A stretch of DNA of 64,000 nt. It comes from Purshia tridentata. Its lineage: Eukaryota > Streptophyta > Magnoliopsida > Rosales > Rosaceae. Location: the NCBI GenBank assembly GCA_003254885.1, contig QANT01006358.1, forward strand, positions 1-64,000. The letters run 5' to 3'. Positions 36,353 to 48,000 of this stretch are shown here, one piece after another. Every line of letters begins with the position of its first letter. The stretch's first letter is position 1. The position numbers and the translations under genes were made by a program. The notes beneath the pieces are model-generated. The model was not told where the DNA came from. It ran no database searches and saw nothing but the letters and a program-made list of their open reading frames with translations.

Positions 36353-38957
36353 TCATAAGGGCTTCTGGAACTTTCCATGAACCCATACCCTTAGCATGGT
36401 CTTCCCATTTCGACGATTCACTGACTTCACAGTGCAGTATTCGAGCTCAAGCTGACAGAAGCAAGGATACAACATTAGACAGTAGAAGCTGTAGCAATTA
36501 GGTGCCTGTGTAATTAGTGAAAAGCAATTGACCCCTCACTTTATCAACAAAGTTAGTACCTCAACGAAGCCTGCACCCACAAATAGATCCCTCACAGTAT
36601 CTAAACAGAAGAAATAAGAACGGGTTCCATCCGATCGCATATACTCCCTGAATCCCACTCTTTTGCCCATCTCAAATCGAAGCATAGACATGTCATAGAG
36701 ACCTGAATTTCATCAAACTGAACTTCAGTAAGCAGGAAGACTATTAGAAATATTTTCAAATAACTTAAGGGTTAGAGCTCTTTGAAATCTTTCCAAGTCC
36801 AAAAAAGGTTTTAATTAATCAATTACCATAATCCCTAAACAACAGCAGGCCTCCAGGTTTCATAACAGAAAAACACTCCTTGATGGACTCTGGCATCCTC
36901 TCAAGTGGTAATGCTGACAGTGTGAATATCTGCACATTCCACAGTAAGATAAGAGACTCAAATCACCAAATAACTGTTTCTTTGATGCGAAGATAATGGT
37001 AGCAAAAGTATTCAAGTATCACAACTCAAATCACAAATCACAAGAAGTCAAAACAGAGGAGCACCAATACAATTCTAGATATACTAAATCCCAAACTTAT
37101 GAGATACTAATATTTACCAAAGCAAAAAATGGAAACTTTAGAAAAAGTCTAATTGGGGCTCAGAAACTTCTGAGTCTCTGTTTGAACTTTGAATTGACGG
37201 AAAATCTCAAAACAAAAAGACACCAGATAATTTGGCAAAAGTCAAGTATTACACCCAAAGCTTTATTCTTTTCTCAGTTAGCATGAGTTCTTCGAACCAA
37301 ACTGCGTCTATGGGATAAATATAAGCATTCAAAGGTTCTCACAACCAAAGATACTATTGAACACAAAAGGATCTTAAAAACTGTCTCAGATAAGATAGTG
37401 GAGGATTCAAACAACCAGATGCCTTACAAAAGGAAAAATAAGAGCAAAGTAATGTAATATTTGGGAACTTGATCTAGTAACTAGATACTGTCTCATTTAA
37501 TTTAAGAACAAAAAGAACTGAAAGCGGCAAACTACAGAAAATTATTTACATTTAAAAGTTCAAACTGTGAGTCATAATTGTGATCTAATAGACCACATAT
37601 TAAGTCTAGGGAGATGCAGGAACATCATCATAATTTATCAACTGAAAACAATAAGATTAAATTTGAAATGCCAAACCATCAAAAGACAAGGAGACTGATG
37701 TAAGATAACATGTATTTATTTTAGTTTCTATTTTTCCAAGGCTAATCTAAAAATCCTGTTGCTATCCAAATTATGGCCGGTTAGGTGTACTGAATGCTTA
37801 CCAAGGTAACAAAATCAACCCTGCCAATGCAACATCTACTTTCTTTCAATGAATATGAATCATTAAGATGTATTTCATTTTTCTCTCTACCATCTGGAGA
37901 AACAGAGAAAAATGTTTGAGTTTTATACTGCATATAGGCCTTATTATACTTTTTATATAACAAGAAAAACAGACGAAGCAACTAACCTGAAAAGCACTGC
38001 TGCTGTGTTTGTGAAAAATTTTCTTGACAACGATTGCAGGCCAACCATGTCGGAAACCCAGTTGTAGAAAAATCACAACAAAATGGATGGAAACGAAGCT
38101 CAATGGATACTATGTCAGAGGCATATATTGTCTCCTTAACCCTCTCAAGGGCCTCAGTGCTACAATCGCAAGCATAAACAGTGATGTTTCCATTGCCACT
38201 GCACGGGAAATAGTACTTCGTAAGATAACAGGTAGAAAGCCAACATCATGGATTCAGATAACTAAAGGGTGTTACTGCAAAGATTCAAATAACTAAAGGG
38301 TGTTACTGCAAAGATTCAGATAACAAAACACCAGCAGTTACGCATGCAGGTAAATATGCTAAAATGGGAAAAGCTTTGAGGTTACCGTAATATTGGAAGA
38401 ACAGTGCTGCCATTACCACACCCCACCTCCAAAACCTTAGAATTCTCCTCGCAGGTTACTAGCTCAGGGAATTCTTCTAATAAATAGCGTCTTTCCTGAA
38501 TTGAATCATAGAGAGTATCACAACGAGAGAATAGAAACATGAATCATAAGTACAATAAAGGATAGATATTGAAAAGAACCCAAAAGAAATTTATTTCAAA
38601 AATGATGCAAAGCTTAAATTATAAATGATATCAAAACTGAAAACCCAATTCAAAATGAATCAGATTTATTAAAGGGAGTGATCACATAAAAACTCTATAA
38701 TTACATACAAAGATGGTGACTTTGAGGAACACAAAATAACAAAAAAGGTACAGAGTGGGAAAGGAAGAGACCTTGAAGAACTTGCCAGAGGCGTGACGGT
38801 GGTGAAAGACATTCCATGCGTGAAAGCCATCAGCAGCATTATGGGCTTCTGAGGGTTGGAATGGGAGCAAGTGGTAGCTAAACGACGGGTCGTTTTCCAC
38901 CTGAGCTCTCAGCTCTTCCCACTCGAAGTCCTTGCTGAAGTACTCTGCTTTCCTCAT
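36353..38957 (-). CDS. METTL6: tRNA N3-methylcytidine methyltransferase, METTL2/6/8 (TRM140) family
   Basis: Seven exons join in phase: 38957-38772, 38495-38386, 38198-37987, 37893-37802, 36929-36827, 36702-36560 and 36451-36353, giving 314 residues. The enzyme is a SAM-dependent methylase that places m3C at position 32 of certain tRNA anticodon loops. The N-terminus (MRKAEYFSKDFEWEEL) and WNVFHHRH segment are typical of the family. The SAM-binding motif I is VLEVGCGNGS (83-92); later blocks are VYACDCSTEAL, DFVTL-IFTLSALPLERMP, KPGGLLLFRDYG, REYMRSDGTRSYFF and the C-terminal VWVHGKFQKP. Exon 3 reads in the frame ending QQQCFS; a longer open frame on the same strand is out of phase. No targeting peptide is apparent, so it is likely cytosolic. 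The intron between exons 2 and 3 carries a 31-bp tandem repeat. Confidence 0.92.
38252..38324. repeat. 31-bp tandem repeat in METTL6-like intron
   Basis: The unit ATTCAGATAACTAAAGGGTG... occurs at 38252-38282 and 38283-38313 with one difference (CAGATAAC versus CAAATAAC), and a third partial copy runs to 38324. It lies inside the intron between coding exons 2 and 3. Confidence 0.85.
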
Positions 38958-40038
38958 TTCATTTTCTCTCGGTTGCAGAGGATAGCAGACGTTAGGGTTT
39001 GGCGCAAACTGTAAGTGAAGCTAAATTTTTTTTTTTTGGAAAACCACAAGTGAGGATCGAAAGATGAGGTTTTGTGTACTTGTGTTTGTTACTAATTACA
39101 AGACAGTTCAGATACAAACACAGTCAAAACTATTAACTTGCAACGCATGTCCAAAACGATTCATGGCAAGTTTCAATATTGTCCTCGCTATTTTGTGATC
39201 TAGTAAAACAGTGAAGGGTAGAAGTGCCTTTACATATTCTCCAAATTTTAGAATTGGTCCAACTGGATCTATATCTATCTGAAAAATCAAATATTCCCTT
39301 GATATTTGCCTAGTGATCCGAAATTTTATGCAGTTTAGAATCAGGACAATAATTTATGTTAAATAACCTATATCCCCCCTTTTATTTTCGGCATGCTAAT
39401 TTAATCCCTGAACAAATACAAATACAAATCATTTTCATTTTCCTTACTTTTGGTTGTAGTAGGTAATATTTGTCAACAAATTAGTATTTCATCGCGTCTT
39501 TGTAGTTGATTTCTGATACTGCTGCAGGATTTCATCTATGCGTTCTATACTCGGTGAAAGTCTTCAAATTTGTAGTATGCTTCACACTGTATGATTAACT
39601 TGGTTAGATGGCTATGCCGCTATGATTTGAAATAGGTTTAATCACAGCATTATCATCTTCGCCTATTCAATACATGCCTCAATTTGAGTTTGTTTGCTCA
39701 CACCAGTAAACATGAACATATCAAGTAGATGATATGTTCAACAACACACGTACGACCACGATACCCTTGTATTTCTACTACCTTGAGGTAATCATGGCGG
39801 AAATTTGTGTCTACTTTTCTTTCTTTGAGCCTGTGTATTAAATCTACATATCTCAAGGATATCAAATATGAAGCCTAGTGAAATGAAGGATATGATTAGT
39901 AACATCTAACTACTATATTTTCTAAGCGAAAACTAAGTTAACAAATGTTACTTGGACTCTCTTTCTAGAAGTTGTGCTCCTTTGATAACCAAAAAAATAT
40001 ATGAAAAACGAAATCTGCACCACTGACTTGCTTCCTCT
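38958..40038. other. Intergenic region between METTL6-like and EIN4 genes
   Basis: It holds the promoter of the METTL6-like gene on its left side and the 3' region of the EIN4-like gene on its right. I see no gene in it. Confidence 0.5.
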
Positions 40039-42974
40039 TTACAACCCTTCACCTGCTCGTTGCAGTACTCTTCGAAGTTCATCTGCCATCGCTTGCAAAA
40101 GAACAGGTTTTCGAATCAACCCATTCATTCCCATCTGTAGACATCTCTCCCACACATGTTCCTCTGCACTTGCTGTCAGGGCTATGATCAATGGCCAATT
40201 AGAGCTGTAAAATTTTCTGATTCTCATTGCCACTTCAAATCCATCCATTTCAGGCATGTGAAGATCCAAAACAACAATTTGAAGCGAGTTTTCAGCAGAA
40301 CTAAGGGCACTCAGGCATTCAAACCCAGAAGACACAGCCGTAACTTGACACCCAAGTTTCTTGAGCAGCTTATTGGTCACAGTCCTGTTTACATTATCAT
40401 CATCAGCTACTATAACACGAAGACCTCTGAACAGTGAGTTGGAATTTGGTTGCTCCAAGAGATTTCCAGTGGCATATATACCTCTCCCTAAAGATGGCAG
40501 GATTTGAAACCTGAGAACAAGGACCATGCTTTCTGCCAAATCCACTGGGTTCATGGATACCCAGATATTGCCTTGCATCATCTGCAGATAATTTATCATA
40601 AAGGATTCATATGTTGCTAACATTGCTCATTTATGATATTCTTTTATTGCCTTCCCTCATCAATGCTAATTCATCATTGTTTTGATTATTGAAAAGGAAA
40701 ATCAAACTCTATAAATGAGCCAAACAGAAGAAAGAAGTTCTGGAAAGGAAGAGGCAAGGCAACCTTTTCAATCAAGAGAAAAAGATGGTTATTCATCTGA
40801 CACTGATGCAAGTTGTAGTGCTAATGTTCCTATTTTCTTAAACTTTTTTAACATTTATTGTAGAAATCTATATTTATTTTGAAAACATAAGTATTGAGTA
40901 ATGTCATATTTGCCCACGTATAATAGTTTTTCAACAACTTCAATTGCCAAGAGAATATAGGTACAAATAAGATCATAAATAATCTCTTGCATAACTGGTG
41001 AGTCTAAACAGTGTATTTTTCACTAGAAACAAAGTGAGTGCATATAATGTTTTCTCAAGCATGTAGGCCAACAAAGAAGCATCTTGCAAATGCTAGATCA
41101 ATATGGCAATAATCCATTTCATGGGAAACCTACCAATGACTAAAGTTTCATCACATGCAAATTACAATGCAGCAAGTTAATAGTACAGGATCAAAGAGAA
41201 TAAACAATGTTTAGAAAACAACCGGAGTGCTTACCTGAACAATCTTTTTGCAAATGCTGAAGCTCAGACCCTTCTTAATTTCATTGTTGTTGTGACTCCT
41301 ACCAGCATAAGGAGTCATTGAGACTAATCCACCAGGATGGGAACTTCCCTCACTAATCTCAAATTCAACCTTTATAGATACATACTCGTCTGCCATACTT
41401 GATCTCCAGAATTGTTGCAATTTATCATCCTGGCCCTCACAACGACTCTCTGACATAGCCCGAAAGATGACGGTTCCCCCTCCGTTATAGGTGCTCAATA
41501 GATATCCAACCATATGCAAGATTACTTGGAAAGCCCTTCTTTCATCCCCTATCACCTGATTAGGCAATGAGCTCTGAACCTCAACTTCAAAACTAAAGCC
41601 TTTATACACACACAAGCACTTTGCAAGGCAAGAAGCTTCCTTGATCATAGAATGCAGTTGAAAAGGCCTCATTTCCAACGGGAACCTTCCATTATCTTTT
41701 TCTGACATGTCCATCACATCATTTACCAAAGTGGAGAGAACATAGCTAGTTTTTGCCATTGTGTCTACAATAATCCTCTGATCCAAACTCATATTCTCCT
41801 GAAACATTGAAAGCAAACCCAAAATGGAATGCATTGGCCTTCTCATTCCATGACTCATTACCTTTTGAAATGAGTGCCTTGCTTGACTGGCCATCATTGC
41901 ATTCTTCTTAGCCTGTTGCAATGCACGATTTTGTTCACCCAGTTTCTCTCTCATTAGTTGAGACTCTTCAAGAACTGCAGCGTGGGACAGAGCCACAGCA
42001 ACCTGGTCAGCCACGACTTCCACTATCTCCATTTCATGATAGTCCCAAACTCCTGCACTTGGTAGAACCAAAACCAATATAGCATAAGGAGTATCAATCA
42101 ACTCCGGTGTACCCCCTTTGAAATTTGAAACCCGAAGCATTGGCATCCGGATTGCTGCTACAGCACCTGATTCGCCAGACTCACCACTACTTGCAGCACC
42201 AAGTGCTGATTCTGGCCTCAAGATTCTCACCCTGTCACTCTCTCTTATCTCCAACACATCTGGGTCATTAATTGGGATAGAACAGAGATAATTTCGGAAA
42301 GAACGTGTTTTCAACTCATGAGTCAGGTTCATCTTTGTTATGTTTTCATTCGGCATCCAAACCGCACAATTATGCAAGTCCAATGTCTTTGAAAGCTCAA
42401 CCAGAGTTGTATACAATATTGTATGCTTATCAAGTGACTTTCTAATTTCCTGGGTCAGCATTCGAACATGCCAACTCGCTTCCTTCTGTTTCTTCATCAT
42501 CCCAACCTCTTGGTCTAATTCCAACACATTTTGCCTCAAGAAAAGTTCTCTCACTTTTACTTTGAGAATAAGAGGGAATAGAGTTAATAGGGTTATTGCA
42601 GTTGCACATGAGACCAAGGCTGTGAGGAATTTGGCAATGGTGAGGGACAACATCAACTGGAATGAGTGGGGGCCATAATACGTATGTGCATTTAGCAAAT
42701 GGGTCAATCCACAAAGGACTATAAATGCAATAAACTGAAGGAGGACCCATTTGAACGGAAAGTTTGAGCAGCTGACAAAGTAAAGGAGTTCTATTGGGAT
42801 TGAAAAATATGCTACTGCAATCAATAAATCACTCACTCTTTGGCACTCTAGAATGCTTTGAATGCTCCAAAAACCCTCCTCATCACAATTACAATGTGCA
42901 AATTCAATATCAGTGGCCGAAACAAAAATAGAGAAATAGGAAATTAACAATCCAAGACCTAATGCCCTTAACAT
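40039..42974 (-). CDS. EIN4: Ethylene receptor, subfamily 2 (EIN4/ETR2 type)
   Basis: Two exons (42974-41235, 40581-40039), 760 residues. This is an ER-membrane ethylene receptor that, without ethylene, keeps CTR1 active and so represses the response. An extra N-terminal hydrophobic segment (signal-like, about 3-20) marks subfamily 2. Cys28/Cys30 are the usual dimer disulfide cysteines. Three membrane helices follow, with copper-binding Cys88 and His92 in [16 protein letters not shown] domain spans about 180-335. The histidine kinase-like domain (about 365-605) keeps the H-box His375 ([11 protein letters not shown]) but lacks recognisable glycine-rich ATP boxes, so it is probably inactive as a histidine kinase. 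The receiver domain (about 634-755) is complete: Asp640-642, Asp686, Thr716, Lys738. His375 and wording around it favour EIN4 over ETR2. The ATG at 42974 is the first methionine of the frame. Confidence 0.95.
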
Positions 42975-45035
42975 TGCGCCCAAGTGACTTTGTTCACATC
43001 AATTTTTCTTTTCTGAAAGTTCTTATCTTGCAAAACTCCTGATGAACCAAAGTTCACTAAACAACCTAAAAACTATAAAAGTATACTCGTTGGATTCTAT
43101 CACTGCCATCCCAACTTTGAATACTAATTTCTTAAAACAACTTCTTCAAAGGAACAAAACCCACTAAATATTTTAATAACTCATTGCTATATTCTAAGAT
43201 CTGAAAACACCTACCTGGATTTCCGCCCGCTAAAGTTTTAAGATCCACCTACCCATCTACCAGAAACTCCAATTTTCTGTTAGTGTTTCCTTGCTCTTTT
43301 TTTGTTTTTTTCCTAATCAAAATTGCTATCTAAACCTTCTATACTCTATTTCCCTGCTATTTTGCTGGGTTCTATAAACCCTTCTTTTATTGTAAAAACC
43401 AAAAGAAATTGAAGAAGTGAAGAAATCTTTGTGATATGATTATCTTCAATCATATAGCACAAAGAAACGAAATTTTCTAAAGAACCAAAACTAGAACCTA
43501 TCAATGTTCAACTCATCAAAGTAGAAAAGTGAACAAGAAAGGAGCAAAATTCAGAAAGGTAAACTGAAAGAACACACCTCGTGCCTCTCGTGGACAAACC
43601 CAACTGTAGTCACAACTAAAACTTTAATACTAAATTGAACTTTTTATGCAAAACTAGCCCCAAAAGTCACCACCCAAAAATTCAACCTTTCAGTGCCAGG
43701 AACAACAAATTCTCCAAAACTGGCACCAACCCAAGAAGCCATATATGATATAGCCGAAAAGAAAAAAGGCGTAAAAAAAAAAACAAAGCCCAATACACTA
43801 ACAGAACCAGCTGACTCAGAAAGCGGTCAGTTCTAAGACAGGTTAAGGGGGAGACGGTGGGACCCACACGTGTATGTGAAGAGAACCTAGACCTTCTCTT
43901 ACACAAACTGATGAAAATCCGAACTTTTATTAATAGCAAGTTGTTGTATTAAACTAGTTATCATCTCTTTTTCAGTGAAAAAGATGTGGTATGCATCCTA
44001 GTTTTCCACCGTTGGATGCGTCCGATCTTGTGGCGTAGAGTGTTTTGAAAAGAAGTAGGTGGTAAATTTGGCCGTTGGGAGGTATGGCGGTTAAGGGCTG
44101 ACTAGGTGAGCGGAACGGAGGTGCGAAAATAGATTATATTATATTCCCTCTTATAAATGAATTGTTTTTTTTTGTTATATCTAAACAAATCGAATCCTCA
44201 CTCTATCTTAATTTTAACCCATTACCCAATATGGCCATTCATCTTCACCCCTTAAATTAATTGAAAAGCTTATTTATATATGAATTGTTAATTTAATTAT
44301 AATAATGAGCTATTATGTGTGAATATCACAGATGATTACGACATTTGAACATGTTACAACTTAGAAGGAAAACAATTGTGTCAAGGTGAATCATCTCCAT
44401 AACATATTATGAAAGGTACTCATGGAGAAGCTGCGTGGTTTGAACACCGAAGAAGCTCAAAGGACGTCATGGGAAGAAGTTGAAATTCCGTTTTGTGTTT
44501 CTTTGTATCCGATGAAACTGATCATCAAACTCCATCGTTAGAGACTAGTACTGCTGCCAGCGAGTACATAAGGATGTGATGTTCATCACCAGAAAAATCA
44601 CATAAATATTTAACTTACTATATACAATCCATATCAAGTCCTGAAATATATGGTAAACGAATCAACTAATTAATTAGGATCCCAATACAAGAAGGAAAAT
44701 CAGGTTAGAATATGTTTGGATAGTAATATTGACGAATACTACTATTTCTGACTAACTAGTATTTCATCTAGTATAACTTTTCACTTATCAAATGGTTTTC
44801 TTCACATAATTAGTTTTCCTTGATCATCATATTTATGGGTAATTTTACTCATCATACTCTTCATATATAAATGAAAATCAATACAACTACAAATATGGGC
44901 AATTTTATCATCATATTTAGAGGTGCATTATCTGAAGCCAAACTAGCTAGTAAACTCATAACATATCTGGTATGTATTATACATCTATATCTACCGAAAC
45001 ACTGTTTTTCAAATCACAAAAGCAAAAACCCTAGT
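42975..45035. other. Upstream region of EIN4 and 3' region of clade-B AHL
   Basis: Both neighbours read leftward, so the right end of this region is the AHL 3' side and the left end is the EIN4 leader and promoter. A 5' leader intron is possible: acceptor-like TTTTGCAAG near 43030 and donor-like GAG|GTGTGT near 43576 on the minus strand. No other gene is visible. Confidence 0.45.
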
Positions 45036-48000
45036 CTAGTCTGGAATTTGATCGTAGTCGCCATTTTCTGGAGATTGGTGTGCTGGACGACCTGCTCTTC
45101 CTGCACAAGAAAATATCTTATTTCAGACTCTCATACAAGATATGCAATTTCACATGTATAATTGTGAATATGTTTGCTGGGAGGGAATTACACCTGTCAA
45201 TTCATAACCACCAGTGCCTCTAGCATCCGGACCACCCCTCCAATCTGTAGGCCGTGACTGTGTGACATGCATGCCCTGCATCATAAAATGACTTCCTCCA
45301 ATAGCTTGCTGGTCTTCATTTCCCCTGACCAGATTTCTTCCAGAAGAGTCTACTGCTGACCGGAAGCCTCCGCTCATCACAGATGCTCCACCACTTGGTG
45401 ACGGCAACTTGGTGGCAGAAGCATCACCTTTTACACCAGCAGTGACATCTTTCTTGGTATCAATCAGAAATGTGCCAACAATAACCTGAGATGCAATTAA
45501 CTAGTGTTTTAATAAATACAGCATAACCAATTATTAAGGATGGTAGCTAAAAGGAGAAGTTGCGGTTAAAAGAGGTTATAGAAGTCCCATTGCCCAATAA
45601 CATGGAAAAAAGCAATTTGAGGCATCAGACAACATCCAGAGCACCAAGTGAACTATGCAGTCAGTAACTCCTCTTCCCACCTCTTGCTTTCATGCTAAGA
45701 CACAGAAGTAGCTAGTATAGTATGTCACAGCTGTGCACTAATAATATTTGCAGGCATTTATTCAACAAATTTCCTTGTAACAAAATAGTACCTGAACAGG
45801 GCCTGCAGCCTTCAGGGGTCCACCAACTCCACCACCAATGATTTGCCCATCTGTACTAGATAGACAAACACTGAGCCCCCCAGCCCTCCCTCCAAGGTCA
45901 GTACGTACATAAGATCCAGACAATGAAATAATCTCAAAGCGACCCTAACATCAGAAAGCAATCATTATACTTGGATGAACTAGATGATGAAGCAACCACA
46001 GCTCAATCTGTCAAATTGTCTGGCAGTATAAAGGACTTTTTAACCAGACGTAGATGCAATCTTTGGAACAACTAACAAAATACTTCTTAGCCAGAATATG
46101 CACATTCTAAAACCATTTTTCTTTGCATAGTTTTAGTTTCACATATCTTCCACAAAATTCTGGATCAAAACAACCAAATACCAGCATCAACTTCTTTGAA
46201 GTATATTTTTAATTATTACTTAACAAATTCTACGTGAATAACTAGGAAGCTATTAAAATCAAAATTCAGTTACCCAATTCAACATGGATGGTGTTCATGT
46301 TCATCAATCATATGCTGCCTGTGTTCCTGGGTAGAATTCACAGGGCAACGCGGTGATTTGAAATCCAGAATTATACAGTCAAAATATTTAAAAAAATCTA
46401 TCATATTAAATTAGAAGCAAGTGATAATTGGCATTTCAGTTTTTGGGCCAGCAGCTTTTACTGTAGCAGCTTTTACTGTAGCAGCTTTTACTGTAGCAGC
46501 TTTGATGCATCTTACATTAACTAAATGAATGACCCAAGTAAAGATCTTGCTTTTTCCTTTTTTCTTTTGATGAGAAAGTAAAGAGATCTTTCTTCAGCAT
46601 TCCTATACTCAAGTAAGTTGATTTGGTTTTACTTTGGATGGCTATGCACACAAAAATATTAATGGCTAAACTTTTATATTAAGACTCCACCCAAACAAAC
46701 TGATAAATTAACCTGTTACTTTCCAGTGGTGAGAATCTATGTGACAGAGACCTAGCATTGCCATGTAATTTTATAACCACAATGCCACAAGTATCCACAC
46801 TCATATACACATACCTTGAACAAAAAACTAAACACATTCACCAACAATTTACTATTTACCCAAAAGGTAGAATTATTCTAACCTAAATGCTGTTTCCGGA
46901 TTAAATTTTCTTTTTCAATACAAAGTGCAACTCTGCAGTTCCCATATGAATGTATCAGAAGATTAAATTATCACACATGGATAACGTAGAAGATAAAAAT
47001 TTACCTCATATGTAATGTTGCCTCCTGAAGTAGCTGGCTGCCGAAGAGATGCATTTGAGATTGAACCAGAAGCGGACAGAATGCATATTTCACGCTTACT
47101 CTGTTGCATAAAAAACATAATTTTCTGGCCCACGTCCTGTTAGACGCACCCATAAACTGTGTGAGCAGATAACAAATAAAAAAAAGACAACCAATAAAGA
47201 AAAATTATATAACAAAGGCGGCACATCAACAAGGTAAATTCAGGCAATTATTGACGATATAAAGATACAATAGCAGCTGCACCAAAAACAAGAAGTGGAA
47301 ACCACTTATGTGTTGCAGTAAATATGTAAACATAGCAAAAATAAATGTATTGGAAAACTGATGGAGTAATAAGAATACAAGCATACCTCTCCAGCAGCTA
47401 CAGTTAAAACATGTGGTGTAAATCCTTGCCCCGCATTGCCTGCATCAACCAATTAATAGAAAAATCATCACATGAGTATTTTAAATTATAACTATTTATA
47501 TCTTACTTTGTCAAACAAGAAAAAAAATGATTTTTATGAGAAAAGTAAAACACCATAAATGGAAAAGAGAATAAATTTAATAAATCACCTAACTTTATAT
47601 TAACAAATTTTACCTAAAGTTACACGATAGTGCAAAATAATAAAGGATAGAAAGAAATGCTGGGGCAAAAAGGACCCTCAGAAGTGGGAAGAAAAAATCC
47701 ATACCGATAAATGCACCATTATTAATCAACCGGTAATAAGAAATGTTTTTAATTATAGTCATCATTGAGAACTAAATGTCAAATAATTATCACCCCTTTT
47801 GACAAGCACTTTACCAGAAATAGAGAACATGGAAATCATATGATGTTCTTAATTACCTGAAAGAATAAAAAGTACTAGAATTCAAAAACAAAACAAGAAT
47901 ATCTACTGAGTGCAATTTATCGATCGGGCCCAGTTTTATATTTCATTAAATTGTTGAAAGAATATCTTCATGCATCATGATTTTGTCCAGTTGCTAAAGC

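Noticed and set aside
35899-36501. 200-codon plus-strand open frame
   Set aside because: It overlaps the last exon of the METTL6-like gene in antisense and has no motif or codon signature.
37846-38103. Minus-strand frame ending HSSSAFQ over the third METTL6-like exon
   Set aside because: It is out of phase with the upstream and downstream exons; the in-phase reading (ending QQQCFS) joins both sides and gives family motifs.
44871-45161. 96-codon plus-strand frame
   Set aside because: It overlaps the last exon of the clade-B AHL in antisense and shows no motif.
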